From an uncultured Gemmatimonadota bacterium (lineage in GTDB: Bacteria; Latescibacterota; UBA2968; UBA8231), in the NCBI GenBank assembly GCA_903893785.1, contig CAITNQ010000362.1, positions 1 through 37,849 of the forward strand: a DNA stretch of 37,849 nucleotides. The letters are read 5' to 3'. Within the stretch, counting starts at the first letter, position 1. Each line of letters begins with the position of its first letter. Positions 8,562 to 17,473 of this stretch are shown here, in pieces. Below the pieces are notes generated by a model that was not told where the DNA came from, did no database searches, and was given only the letters and a program-made list of their open reading frames with translations. A program made the translations under genes and the position numbers.

Positions 8562-11500
8562 TCAGGCGCGCAGGTGCTGGGTGCCCAGTCCCGCTCGCTG
8601 CAGCCAGCGGTACACCGTCCGGCGGTTGACTCCGTACGCGCGGGCTACAGCCGAGACGTTCTGGCCGTGGTCATCCAGGCACTGCCGCAGTTCCGGCGGC
8701 GTTGGGGTCATCATGGCAGGCCGGGTCGGCGCTGGCGGCGGGCCGAGACGCAGGTGCGGTTCGTCCACGGCCTGGCCGCCGGCTCGGGCCGCGGCACGGT
8801 CCAGTGTGTTGCGTAGCTCGCGCACATTGCCGGGCCAGTCATGGGCTTGCAGCTGTGCCATCGCGGCGCGCGTGATGCCACGCACCGGGGGCGTGGTGGG
8901 CAGGGCCAGCAGGTGGGCCACCAGGGCGACGATATCGTCACGGCGGTGGCGCAGAGGCGGCACCTCGACGGGTTCACCCAGGCGGTAGTAGAGATCCTTG
9001 CGGAAGGTGCCCTCCTGGGCATCAAGGGCCAGGTTACGGCTCGTGGCCGCCAGGCAGCGGCAGTCGACCCGCAGCGCCTGCGTGTCGCCGACGGCACGGA
9101 TTTCGCCTGCTTCGAGCGCGCGCAGGAGCGCGGCCTGGACCGCCGCGGGCAGTTCGCCGATCTCGTCGAGGAACAGCGTTCCGCCCGCAGCGGCGCGAAA
9201 CAGGCCGGGCCGATCCTCGTTGGCGCCGGTGAAGGCTCCTTTGCGGTGCCCGAAGAGCTCGGACTCGAACAACGCGTTTGGCAGGGTACTGACATTGACG
9301 GGCACGAACGGCCCCTTCCTGCCGCTCAGGGCATGGACCGCACGCGCGGCCAGCTCTTTGCCGGTGCCGGTTTCGCCCCATAGAAGCAGCGGCAGCGACG
9401 ATCGGCCGACCTGCTCAAGCTGGGTACAGAAGCCCCTGAAGACCGGGCTGTCGCCGACCATGCCATGCCACGCTGGCGGGCGTTCCGGCAGCGGGTACAG
9501 CCGCGATGCCGCGGCCGCCTGGGGTCGGGTCGCCGAGTGCACGGTGGCGGGGCCCGCGGAGCGGGTCCCGATGACGCAGACCTGGTCGAAGCGGATCGGG
9601 AACGGTTGGGGGAACTCGTATTCGTAATTGCACTCGGCGAACAGGCCCACAGCGACCTCGCCCGGGTCGCCGAAGGCCACTTGACCTGCTTGGTACCACT
9701 TGGCCCCGTCTGGACTGAAGCGCGCCTCGTACGTCGTCCCCCGCCGACTCAGATGCAGGTGGAGCTGCGTGTGGGGCAGGTGGATCATCGTCACCTGGGT
9801 GAACTTGGCGCCGTTGTGCTGGCCGAGCGAGACTTGGCCCACATGGTCAACACCGCTGGCGAAACGCAGCAGCCGGTGGGCGTTCTGCCGCACCACCAGG
9901 CCGCCGGCGTGCCGAGGGTGCGAGGCGGGTGCGATACGGGCCTGCAGCACGAAGTCCCCTGCCACCGGCATCAGCAGCGTCGGTGCGTGGTTGAGCCAAC
10001 CGAGCCCCACCTCGGGGCTGGGCACGATCTCCAACTCAGTCGCTGACAGTTGCTGGATCTGGCTGCTGCCGGTCTGTTGGCACCAGGCCAGGTCGGCCAG
10101 CCCCGACGCGCCGGGGGCCCCAGTCGCCGTGGTCGCAGGAGCGGGGGCGGGCCGCAGCTCCCACAGGCCGAGCCCGACGGCCATCAGCGCCGCTTTGTTG
10201 TCCGTCGTCAGCCGATCGACGAAGTCACGCCAGCGATCGCCCCAGCCCCGCTCAGCTGCCAGCCGTTGCAGCGCTGAGAGGCAACGGGTCAGGGTGCCTT
10301 CCTGGTATTTCGCTCGGCAGGGCGCCAACGGATCGGTCAGGCGGCGGGTCAACGCCTGCCACTGTCTTTCAGGATCGTCGCGCCAGATGAGTCGCGCCAC
10401 CAGCGGGTCGTCGGCAGCGCGCTGCTGCAGGTGGACGACCCAACGAGCCGCGGCCCCCGCATCGCCGGCCGCCAGCGCCATCTGGTACAGCTGGCGCCAG
10501 AGCATCTCGAACACCGGGTTATCGGGCGGGTAGTAGGCTTCGGCTAGCCGCAGCGCCTCCTGAGCATGCCACGCCGCTGTCGGCAGGTCCGTGCCGCGGT
10601 GACTGCCCGCCAGGGCGGTGTGGGCTCTGATCACCGTCCGCCAGCTGCCTTGGGCTTCGCCTAGCCGGATGCTTCGCCGGAGTATCCGCCGCACCCGCGG
10701 CAGGTTGGCCCGCCGGCGGTCGCGAACATACGGCAGCCGGCCGACCAAGATCTCCAAGAAGTACGGGTGCGTCGGATGCCGTCGAAGGATGCGCATGGCG
10801 GCGGCGAAACACCGCGCTGCCTGCCTTTCGGACCCCTCTCCGTCGTCGGCTGCCGGGCCCGCGTTCCACGCCAGGGCAACGAACGCCCGGGCTGCCTCAA
10901 TCGAGCCCGTCGGCGCCTCGGCCAACGCCTGGCAGTGCATTCGGCGCTGCAGCCCTGGGTCACCGGCGTAGGTGCGGGCCAGTTGGTAACACAGCGCAGA
11001 CCGTCGAGCCGGGGTTCGCTGCAGCGCCAGCGCCTGCACCCACTGCTTCCGGGCTTCGCCGCGGTCGTCCTGTTCGAACGCAATGTCCCCGAGCAATTCG
11101 GCCACCTCGGCCCGACAGCCGGCGTCGGCGGCGCATTGGCTGGCCCGCAGCAGCAGTCCCCGGGCATCGTCCAGGGCGTGTAGGGCCTGCGCCTGGCGCG
11201 CGGCCTCGAGCAGTGTATCAACCGCCAGATCAGGGCGCGCGGCGGCCGAGAAGTGGTGTGCCACAGCGAACGCCTGAGCCGGATCCGTCGCGGTGTCGGC
11301 ACGTAGGGCGGTCCCCACCTGCAGGTGAAGCGCCTCCCGCCGAGCCGAAGGGATGGCATCGTACACGGCCTGACGTACCAGGCCGTGGTGGAAGGCGAAA
11401 CCGCCGCCGGCGGCCGGTTGGATCAAGCCGTGCGCCTGTTCCAGCGCCGCCAGGACCGACAAGACCTCCATCAACGGTCGGCCGCTGGCATGCGCCACCA

Positions 11501-12530
11501 ATCTGGCTGGGCAACCGTCGCCGATCACCGCCGCCGCGTGAAGTACCGGCAGCGCTGGCTCGGGCACCCGCTCCAGTCGTTGGCGAATGACCTGCGAGAC
11601 CGAGGCGGGGGGAACTGCCAGGACATCGGCCAGGGGCCGATCCGCCGCCGAACGGCAGGCCAGCAGCCACTGCTCCACGTACAGTGGCACACCCTCGGAT
11701 TGGGCCCACAGCGCTTGGCAGAACCCGGCGTCCGCGGACAGTCCATGCCGGCCGGCGAGTCGGGTCACCTCGTCCAGGCCCAGGCGACTGAGCGAACACG
11801 CGGTGACGCCGTCGTCCACCGCTAGCGCGCGAAGCATGGCGCCGGGTGTGTTGGCCTGCTCCTCTCGGTAGGCGCCACACACCAGCACGCGATGGTCGGC
11901 GAGCAGCGGCGCCATGTAACGCAGGACATCGATCGTCAGACCATCCGCCCAGTGCAGGTCATCCAGGACGAGCACCAGGGGTTGCGACTGAGCCGCGGTG
12001 GCGAGCAGGCGGTAGAGGACGTGCAGCAGCAGCGCGCGGTGCTCCGGCTCCAAGTACCGCAGGCCGCTGGCAGAGCGCGCGGCCAAGGGCTCGAGGAACT
12101 CCACCAGCAGCTGTTGGTGCAGTTCCAGAGCGGGAAAGTCGCGCGCCACGGCGGCGCTGACGCGCTGGCCCAGTGCCTTCGGGGACTCGTCCGGTTCCAG
12201 CCCGAAGAGGGGCCGCAGAGCGTGCCGGAGTCCGTGCAGAGGCGGGGCCATCAGGTGTGCGCGGTGCTGCCCTGTCAGCACGCGGAAGGCGGCGGATGTG
12301 GCCCAATGCCCCAGGTGAGTCAGCAGCGCGGTCTTGCCGATGCCGGCTTCGCCGACCAAGAGGAGTATGCCGCCCCGGCCTTGGGCGGCACGTCCTGCGT
12401 GGTGCACCGCCTCCTGCCATTCGCGCTGCCGCCCGACCAGATCTGACAGGCGCCCGCCCGGCAAGTCGTCCGCCCAGTCCGTGCGGTCAGTGACCCTCAT
12501 CGCCAGCCCCGCCCCTTCGCCTTCGTCCAC
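8562..12530 (-). CDS. Giant fused regulator: STAND-like ATPase + helical repeats + lectin-like domain + sigma-54 AAA+ activator + Fis HTH
   Basis: 1322 aa, predicted cytoplasmic. Order: (a) ~30-420, AAA_16/MalT-like signalling ATPase with Walker [12 protein letters not shown] (58-67) and Walker [13 protein letters not shown] (~185-196); (b) ~430-800, alpha-helical TPR-like repeats; (c) ~807-983, a beta-sandwich resembling DUF1349/concanavalin-like domains ([24 protein letters not shown]); (d) ~1020-1250, sigma-54-interacting AAA+ with GETGTGKE (~1053), intact GAFTGA (~1098) and [10 protein letters not shown] (~1118); (e) a Fis-type HTH at the end ([20 protein letters not shown]). Intact GAFTGA and Walker motifs predict real sigma-54 activation. 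No receiver domain, so input probably comes through domains a-c. The longest start is GTG at 12530, but GAGGAGG ends only about 1 nt before it; ATG at 12500 is the alternative. Confidence 0.85.
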   Translation of the reverse strand: MDEGEGAGLAMRVTDRTDWADDLPGGRLSDLVGRQREWQEAVHHAGRAAQGRGGILLLVGEAGIGKTALLTHLGHWATSAAFRVLTGQHRAHLMAPPLHGLRHALRPLFGLEPDESPKALGQRVSAAVARDFPALELHQQLLVEFLEPLAARSASGLRYLEPEHRALLLHVLYRLLATAAQSQPLVLVLDDLHWADGLTIDVLRYMAPLLADHRVLVCGAYREEQANTPGAMLRALAVDDGVTACSLSRLGLDEVTRLAGRHGLSADAGFCQALWAQSEGVPLYVEQWLLACRSAADRPLADVLAVPPASVSQVIRQRLERVPEPALPVLHAAAVIGDGCPARLVAHASGRPLMEVLSVLAALEQAHGLIQPAAGGGFAFHHGLVRQAVYDAIPSARREALHLQVGTALRADTATDPAQAFAVAHHFSAAARPDLAVDTLLEAARQAQALHALDDARGLLLRASQCAADAGCRAEVAELLGDIAFEQDDRGEARKQWVQALALQRTPARRSALCYQLARTYAGDPGLQRRMHCQALAEAPTGSIEAARAFVALAWNAGPAADDGEGSERQAARCFAAAMRILRRHPTHPYFLEILVGRLPYVRDRRRANLPRVRRILRRSIRLGEAQGSWRTVIRAHTALAGSHRGTDLPTAAWHAQEALRLAEAYYPPDNPVFEMLWRQLYQMALAAGDAGAAARWVVHLQQRAADDPLVARLIWRDDPERQWQALTRRLTDPLAPCRAKYQEGTLTRCLSALQRLAAERGWGDRWRDFVDRLTTDNKAALMAVGLGLWELRPAPAPATTATGAPGASGLADLAWCQQTGSSQIQQLSATELEIVPSPEVGLGWLNHAPTLLMPVAGDFVLQARIAPASHPRHAGGLVVRQNAHRLLRFASGVDHVGQVSLGQHNGAKFTQVTMIHLPHTQLHLHLSRRGTTYEARFSPDGAKWYQAGQVAFGDPGEVAVGLFAECNYEYEFPQPFPIRFDQVCVIGTRSAGPATVHSATRPQAAAASRLYPLPERPPAWHGMVGDSPVFRGFCTQLEQVGRSSLPLLLWGETGTGKELAARAVHALSGRKGPFVPVNVSTLPNALFESELFGHRKGAFTGANEDRPGLFRAAAGGTLFLDEIGELPAAVQAALLRALEAGEIRAVGDTQALRVDCRCLAATSRNLALDAQEGTFRKDLYYRLGEPVEVPPLRHRRDDIVALVAHLLALPTTPPVRGITRAAMAQLQAHDWPGNVRELRNTLDRAAARAGGQAVDEPHLRLGPPPAPTRPAMMTPTPPELRQCLDDHGQNVSAVARAYGVNRRTVYRWLQRAGLGTQHLRA

Positions 12531-12695
12531 GCCTCCTCAGCACACGCAGGTAATGTACCACCGTGCGGTACCCGGAACCACGATTTCCTGCCGGGTCCTG
12601 CTGCTCAGGGAGACGCGAGGGGTCAGGCGGCGTGCTAGCCGCCGTGCTGCGGGTCCGGGTCACGCCGCGCGCACGCGCTGCGGGCAACGCGGCAG

Positions 12696-12710
12696 GCCAC
12701 GCGGGTGCCA
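12696..12710 (-). promoter_or_regulatory. Weak sigma-54-like promoter candidate before the regulator
   Basis: Minus strand reads TGGCACCCGCGTGGC: a perfect TGGCAC -24 box and GG-N10-GC spacing, but the -12 box is TGGC rather than TTGC. The predicted start would be near 12685, about 155 nt before the GTG at 12530, allowing autoregulation. The mismatch at the -12 TT makes this only suggestive. Confidence 0.25.
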
Positions 12711-12724
12711 TCAGCGCGTGCGGG

Positions 12725-12751
12725 CGGTCAGCCGTGCGCGCGGAAGTAACT
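12725..12751 (-). pseudogene. Ghost 3' end of the SIS gene
   Basis: 27 bp matching the SIS gene's own 3' end (12786-12812) at 23 positions, 61 bp downstream of it. Translated in the same frame relative to the stop it reads SYFRAHG-stop, against SYFRSHS-stop in the gene; the Ser codon differs synonymously and TAC TTC CGC is identical. No start or upstream homology is visible, so it is a remnant. Confidence 0.55.
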
Positions 12752-12788
12752 GACCCCGGGCGCCGGGTGCCGGCGGTGCGGCGGCCGG

Positions 12789-13856
12789 TCAACTGTGCGA
12801 GCGGAAGTAGCTCTCCATGACGCTGTTGTCGTGCGGCGCGTAAAGGTCGCGGCCCTGGTCCAGGGCCAGCCGGAAAGCCAGTACCTGCACCACGGCGGCG
12901 AACTCCAGACAGCAGAAGGCGCCGCCTTGGGGCTCGAAGGCCAGGTCCTCGGGGGCCTCGGCGCCAAGCCCCACCAGGAAACCGTTGCCTTTCTCGAGGC
13001 GCATGTACCGGCTCAGCGCTATTGCTTTGCCCTGGTCGACGCCGCCGGCATTGAGGACAATGACACAGTGGTTGTGATTGAACCCGTAGTTGGGGCCGTG
13101 GATCCCCTCCTCCAGCTCGTAGCCAATGGCGGCGATTTGCGGCGTTTCCCACACCTTGACCGCAGCCTCAAGCGCGACGCCGTATAGGGAATCGGACCCG
13201 TAGAACGCCAGGCAGGAGCTGCGCAGCATCGGCCGACGCCAGGCGTCCAACCAGCCCATAGCGCGGTCGATGACCTTCGGGAGGTGGTTGGCGGCGGCCC
13301 GGGCCTGGGCGATATACGCCTCGTACTGGCTGGTGGGCACCACACCACGTCGGCGCCCCAGCTCCAAGCCCAGCAGCAACAGGCTCAGCACCGAGGCGCT
13401 GTAGCCGATGGTCCGCATGGGGTACTCCTCCTGACCGCAGTGCAGGTTCAGGAACGCGCCGGCATCCCGGGCCATGGGCGTTGTCGGCGCTTCGGACCAG
13501 GCGGCCGTCATCAGCCCCTGCTTATTGGCCAACTGGAGTGCCTGGCGAGCTACGATCGAGGTTCCAGTCTGGGATACGAACACGTGCAGCGCGCGGGAGT
13601 TGCGCACCGTCAGGCTGTGCAGGAATTCGTTGGGTGGGGTGGCCGTGACCCGCCGGCCACTGGCGCGCTCGGCCAGGTAACGGGCGGTGAGCGTCGCTGT
13701 GTTCGAGGTTCCCGAGCCGATCAGGACCAGTTCGTCTACGTCGGCCCACACCTTTCCATAGCGTTCCCACAGGGGTGCCAGCGTGTCCTCGCGGCGGTCG
13801 ATGATCGTGTGCAGGATCGTGGGTATGCGGCGGATGCACTCCAGCATGCTGACCAT
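12789..13856 (-). CDS. Double-SIS-domain sugar isomerase/deaminase (GlmS isomerase/AgaS-like)
   Basis: 355 aa, the length of GlmS-isomerase-domain stand-alone proteins. Two SIS domains: GSGTSNTA (47-54) and SQTGTS (95-100) in the first; the second contains ELEEGIHGP (247-255), matching the conserved E..HGP of GlmS/AgaS/FrlB-type enzymes that act on amino-sugar phosphates. No glutaminase domain, so it is not a full GlmS. Start ATG at 13856 has CAGGAG about 9 nt upstream. It follows the kinase gene, suggesting it takes the kinase product, for example glucosamine-6-phosphate to fructose-6-phosphate plus ammonia as in archaeal GlmD. A FrlB-like deglycase or AgaS-like deaminase is the alternative. 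Confidence 0.82.
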   Translation of the reverse strand: MVSMLECIRRIPTILHTIIDRREDTLAPLWERYGKVWADVDELVLIGSGTSNTATLTARYLAERASGRRVTATPPNEFLHSLTVRNSRALHVFVSQTGTSIVARQALQLANKQGLMTAAWSEAPTTPMARDAGAFLNLHCGQEEYPMRTIGYSASVLSLLLLGLELGRRRGVVPTSQYEAYIAQARAAANHLPKVIDRAMGWLDAWRRPMLRSSCLAFYGSDSLYGVALEAAVKVWETPQIAAIGYELEEGIHGPNYGFNHNHCVIVLNAGGVDQGKAIALSRYMRLEKGNGFLVGLGAEAPEDLAFEPQGGAFCCLEFAAVVQVLAFRLALDQGRDLYAPHDNSVMESYFRSHS

Positions 13857-13864
13857 GTAAACGG

Positions 13865-13990
13865 CTCCTGATACTACTCGGTGGAAGCAAAGGGCGTCAG
13901 ATCAGTCCCGGGTGTTACTCCGCGCATGGCGACCAGCACGGCGCCCAAATCCGGCTCGAAGCGCGGCGGCCGGAGGGTGGTTCCGGTCGC
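13865..13990 (-). pseudogene. Ghost 3' end of the BadF-type kinase gene
   Basis: A 126-bp (42-codon) tandem duplicate directly abutting the kinase 3' end (13991-14116), with no indels and about 14 mismatches by my count. It keeps the kinase reading frame and stop: both encode RPPRFEPDLGAVLVAM and both end TAG; differences include R to G, L to T and F to S. The unit also carries the CTCCTG (CAGGAG) sequence, so the copy now supplies the RBS of the SIS gene. No start codon or kinase domain is attached, so it cannot act alone. Confidence 0.85.
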
Positions 13991-14116
13991 CTCCTGACAC
14001 TACTCGGTGAAGGCAAAGGTGGTCAGATCCAGCCCGGGTGTTACCCGGCGCATGGCGACCAGCACGGCGCCCAGGTCCGGCTCGAAGCGCGGCGGCCGGA
14101 GGGTGGCCCCGGTCGC
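13991..14116 (-). repeat. Parent copy of the 126-bp tandem duplication
   Basis: The intact copy, forming the last 39 codons, TAG stop and trailing TGTCAGGAG of the kinase gene. It pairs with 13865-13990 at a constant offset of 126 bp. Confidence 0.85.
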
Positions 14117-14950
14117 TTCGACGCGATGCCGGAGCGGGTCCAGAATACAGGCGCCGGCGCGGAACAACCCTCCTGAGTACGACACGCGGTGCGCCTGGCC
14201 GAGCAGGCCAAGCTGCCTGGCGACGGACCGGATGGCCCGGTGGAGCTGGGCGGCGGCTTGCCGGTACAGGGCCGCGGCGACCGGATCGCCGGCGTCGTAG
14301 ATCTCCTTGAGGAGCACCTGCAGGCGCGCCGTCCGGGCCCCGTCGCCGCCCAACTCGTGGTTCAGGGGACCAATGAAGTGCAGATCGTCGCTAAGCTGGT
14401 AGTGGGTCCGGAACAGTTCGTACAGCGCTGTGCGCGGCCGGCGCCCGTCGGCCTGCTGGGTAAACGCCTGAATCAGACGGCTACCCAGCCACCGGCAGGA
14501 CCCCTCGTCGCAGTAAGCCCCCCAGCCGCTGCTGCGAGCCGTGGCACCATCGGCACGGACGCCATAGCAGATGGAGCCGGTGCCCGCGATGATGTTGATG
14601 CCAGGTTCCAGGGCCAGCGATCCGGCCCAACCCAGGTAGCTGTCGCAGCTGCAGGTGGCCCTCCCGGGCCCCAGCACCGCCGCCACCAGCCGGTCAAGGG
14701 CGGCCGCACTGCCCGGCGCCTCGCCATAGCCAGGGAAGCCCAGAGCCGCGGCTGCTATCCGGGCCGGCGTGATACCGGCCCGCTGGCACACGGCGGCGAC
14801 CCCTTCTGCTAGCATGGCACCAATGCGGTCCTCGCCGCTGGAAAGGAACCCGCCACTGCCGCTGCGATGGCGGGCCCGCACCCGGCCTTGAGCGTCGGCC
14901 AACACAAAGGATGTCTTCGATCCCCCCGAGTCCACGCCAAGGAAATACAT
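14000..14950 (-). CDS. BadF/BadG/BcrA/BcrD-family sugar kinase (N-acetylglucosamine/glucosamine kinase-like)
   Basis: 316 aa ASKHA-fold kinase. The phosphate-1 motif FLGVDSGGSKTSFVLAD is at 3-19 and the phosphate-2 motif IIAGTGSICYG is near the middle. Size matches single-subunit GlcNAc or glucosamine kinases (bacterial GspK and mammalian NAGK relatives) rather than the 2-hydroxyacyl-CoA dehydratase activators, which carry a Cys pair for an Fe-S cluster that I do not see. Start ATG at 14950 is chosen because the phosphate motif begins right after it and GGGAG lies about 8 nt upstream; the frame remains open to 15052 without a better site. Between GH9 and SIS genes it probably phosphorylates an amino sugar. 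Confidence 0.82.
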   Translation of the reverse strand: MYFLGVDSGGSKTSFVLADAQGRVRARHRSGSGGFLSSGEDRIGAMLAEGVAAVCQRAGITPARIAAAALGFPGYGEAPGSAAALDRLVAAVLGPGRATCSCDSYLGWAGSLALEPGINIIAGTGSICYGVRADGATARSSGWGAYCDEGSCRWLGSRLIQAFTQQADGRRPRTALYELFRTHYQLSDDLHFIGPLNHELGGDGARTARLQVLLKEIYDAGDPVAAALYRQAAAQLHRAIRSVARQLGLLGQAHRVSYSGGLFRAGACILDPLRHRVEATGATLRPPRFEPDLGAVLVAMRRVTPGLDLTTFAFTE

Positions 14951-15088
14951 CAGAGCGCTCCCATGGTGATCATCTCCCCCTGTTGGCCTGCACATGACGT
15001 CGGCACTTTCGGCCCCGTCGACTCCCGGCAGACGCAGCCCGCCCCATTCCACCCTCAGTGCCTGCCGACGCGGCCCGGCACGCGGAGA

Positions 15089-17431
15089 TCAGCCTTCGTA
15101 CACGTCGGCCAGCAGCCGGAACCAATGGGCGGCCGTCGTCATCCAGATCTCCTTGTACGTGGCGTAGTTGGCCATCGGCCAGTAGGGCTGGTCCTCGTCG
15201 CCGCGGGTCTGCACGCCCACTGGCATCTCGCCCACGGTCTCGCCGCACAGGGCCGCGTACTGTTGGGCATAGTTACGGCCTTCGCCGTACATCAGTGACT
15301 GCCCGAAAGGGTTCTTGCCGGCTACCCAGTACAGCTGGTCGCGAGCCATGTCGAGCAGGTCCTGGTCGCCGCAGTGGCGCCCGACGATGGCGGCTGCCTT
15401 GCCGGCGGCGAGCAGCACCGCGGTGTTGCCGCGGAAGGAGAACCACACCGGGAACTGGCGCACGCAGTGCGCCGGTCCTACCGGCACGCCGGCACGCAGT
15501 TGGGCGCGGTAGTGCTCCCGCTCCGCGGCGTGCGTGGTGTACACATGCAGGAGGGCAAAGGTCTCGGCGTCGTCCGCTTCGTCGTATGCGTGGACGCCGG
15601 CAGGGAGCATGCCGTAGGGCGCTGCGTGGGCGAAAATGGCCTTCAGGTACGCGCCGTAATGGGCCATGGCTGTGGTCCAGGCGCCGCAGCGCGCATGGTC
15701 GGGTTGGGTCGTGGCGGCGGCCTGCAGCGCCTGCAAGATCAGGTGCTCACGGCTCTGGTGGTTGAAGTGGACAATGGCGCGCTGGGTCTCGTCGCGGTAG
15801 AAGAAGCCCTGGAATGGCAGGCCGGCCTGGCCGCGGTCCTGGCACCGCAGGACGGGCTCGAGCCAATGTGCGGCTTCGCCGGCGAAGTACGTCTCGCCCG
15901 TGGCCCGGTAGAGCTGCGAGGCGGCCCAACTGGCAGCAGCCCAGTACTGGGACAGGCTGGCGTTATGGGTGTGTTCCATCACAATCCGGGTCTCGGCCCC
16001 AACCTGCCCGAAGCGGGCCCGGGCCCAGTCGTAGTCTTCGCGCGCAGCGCGCACTGCCACCCAGCCCAGGTCGGGGTCGTCGCTGGCCAGCTCCTGGCCC
16101 GCACAGGCCTGCACCCCGGCGCAGAGGAAGTTGTCGATGGAGCGGTTGTGAACCCGTGCGGCTTCGTCGTCGAAATCACCGATCAGGCCGTTGGACCAGC
16201 GGCTCATGCCGGCGCTGAAGGCGCGGTAGCCGTCGCCCAGACGGGTGCGGAGCACGAAATCGAGCCCCCAACGAGCTTCCTCCACCAGCCGTCGGTACAG
16301 CCGCCGGTCAGCGCGTACGGCGGTCGCCAGCTCCACCAGAGCCTGCACCATCTCGGCGCTCTGGACCGTCTGCTGGGAGACGTCGCCCGCGTCGTGCCAA
16401 CCGCCGCAGAAAGCCAACGTGCGGCCGTTGTGAGTGGCGGTGATATCTCCGTGGCAGCTGCTGTGGCCGCCGGCAACCGGGTAACCGCAGCGCTCGGCAT
16501 AGACGAAATTCAGCGCCTTCCAGGCCGCCTCCTCCATTACTGTCGTGCCGATGGCAAAGGCCTCTGTCGTCATTCCGGCTGCCTGCAGACGGTACTGTCC
16601 CGGTGTCACGACGGCCGAGAAATCGAGCTGCCCGAATCGCCCCTTCTCGTTGACCAGCGGTTGGATGTCGCCAGCAAAGACTACTTCGTCGGTGCCTTCT
16701 GCCCGTACCTCGAAGCGGCCCTCGGTGACCGGCGCCACGGCCGTCTTGCGGCCATTGCACCAGTATCCGCTGGTGGAGTAGCAGAGCGTGTGCGGGCCGC
16801 TGCACCAGCCCAGGGAGACATCGGGATCGGCAACGCGTTCCAGACGGATGTCGCTGATGTCGAAGACCAAGTCATCGGCGCCGAAACGCTCTTTCCCGTG
16901 GCTGTCAACCGTGAAGGACAGGCTGGTGATGCGGTCGCGGGGCAGGTCGGGGAACTCCCAGATACAGTCGTTGTCGCGGTGGTTCGCCAGGTTGACCACA
17001 TGGAAGCCTTCGCGACGGTACTCGTCGGGGATCGGCTGCACCCCTTCGTTGCGCAGGTGGATGGTCAGGAAGGGGTGGTGGAAACCATGGCAGGCAGCGC
17101 GGATGCGGCACACCAGGCGGTTGAAGCCGTGCCAGTCTTCGCCGGCGAGGGCCAGCGATGCGGTCAGGGTACTGAAGCCGTGGTAGTGTTCCATCGGCGC
17201 CGTTGGCTCCAGCCGGGCCGGCGCCGTCAATCGCAAGGCCTGACCGTGCTGCTCCAGCCGCCCAACTCCTGTCCGGGTCCAGCCCGCCACCCCGCCGCCA
17301 TCCCACAGGACCCGGCTGGCGATGGCGGGTTTGCCCCGCAGTCGGACCTCGACCGAAAGGCGTGGATCCGGCTGCAGCAATTGGTGCAGGTAGCCTGATT
17401 CGCGCAGCTGCTGGCGGAACGACTCCCTCAC
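15089..17431 (-). CDS. GH9 glycoside hydrolase with N-terminal Ig-like domain
   Basis: 780 aa. Residues ~1-200 form a beta-rich, CBM-like domain; ~205-295 the cellulase-type Ig domain (SLGWCSGPHTLCYS); ~300-780 the alpha/alpha toroid. GGWHDAGD (343-350) carries the paired catalytic-base aspartates Asp347/Asp350, WVAGKNPFGQSLMYGEG matches the GH9 NP motif, and Glu761 in TYKEIW near the C-terminus fits the general acid. GH9 covers endoglucanases and exo-beta-D-glucosaminidases; the adjoining kinase and SIS genes favour an exo-acting glucosaminidase on short oligosaccharides. No signal peptide: start GTG at 17431 with AAGGAGG 5 nt upstream, so it is probably intracellular. It lies 42 bp after the secreted PHP-like gene. 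Confidence 0.83.
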   Translation of the reverse strand: MRESFRQQLRESGYLHQLLQPDPRLSVEVRLRGKPAIASRVLWDGGGVAGWTRTGVGRLEQHGQALRLTAPARLEPTAPMEHYHGFSTLTASLALAGEDWHGFNRLVCRIRAACHGFHHPFLTIHLRNEGVQPIPDEYRREGFHVVNLANHRDNDCIWEFPDLPRDRITSLSFTVDSHGKERFGADDLVFDISDIRLERVADPDVSLGWCSGPHTLCYSTSGYWCNGRKTAVAPVTEGRFEVRAEGTDEVVFAGDIQPLVNEKGRFGQLDFSAVVTPGQYRLQAAGMTTEAFAIGTTVMEEAAWKALNFVYAERCGYPVAGGHSSCHGDITATHNGRTLAFCGGWHDAGDVSQQTVQSAEMVQALVELATAVRADRRLYRRLVEEARWGLDFVLRTRLGDGYRAFSAGMSRWSNGLIGDFDDEAARVHNRSIDNFLCAGVQACAGQELASDDPDLGWVAVRAAREDYDWARARFGQVGAETRIVMEHTHNASLSQYWAAASWAASQLYRATGETYFAGEAAHWLEPVLRCQDRGQAGLPFQGFFYRDETQRAIVHFNHQSREHLILQALQAAATTQPDHARCGAWTTAMAHYGAYLKAIFAHAAPYGMLPAGVHAYDEADDAETFALLHVYTTHAAEREHYRAQLRAGVPVGPAHCVRQFPVWFSFRGNTAVLLAAGKAAAIVGRHCGDQDLLDMARDQLYWVAGKNPFGQSLMYGEGRNYAQQYAALCGETVGEMPVGVQTRGDEDQPYWPMANYATYKEIWMTTAAHWFRLLADVYEG

Positions 17432-17436
17432 GATGG

Positions 17437-17443
17437 CCTCCTT
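17437..17443 (-). promoter_or_regulatory. Ribosome binding site of the GH9 gene (GTG start)
   Basis: AAGGAGG 5 nt upstream of GTG at 17431. It supports a GTG start and the absence of a signal peptide. Confidence 0.7.
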
Positions 17444-17473
17444 GGGCAGGGCGGCACGGCGGTAGCGGGCGGG

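Larger units (their letters stand above)
12531..12788. other. 258-bp region upstream of the regulator
   Basis: Holds a ghost copy of the SIS gene's 3' end (12725-12751) and a weak sigma-54-like element (12696-12710) reading toward the regulator. I see no ORF of its own. Confidence 0.4.

Noticed and set aside
12684..12699. TGGC...TTGC pair before the regulator
   Set aside because: Spacing is eight bases instead of seven between the boxes; sigma-54 spacing is strict.
12487..13152. Long overlapping open frames opposite or within the main genes
   Set aside because: These are GC-rich shadow frames with Arg/Pro/Ala-biased composition and no domain signature; the same applies to the many other long antisense frames in the window.
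12789..14950. Fructoselysine-type (FrlB/FrlD) pathway
   Set aside because: The SIS protein could fit, but the kinase is BadF-type rather than a PfkB-type FrlD, and the GH9 neighbour points to amino-sugar oligosaccharides.
15055..15088. Ghost tail after the GH9 gene
   Set aside because: The similarity to the last codons requires several gaps; not distinguishable from chance by eye.
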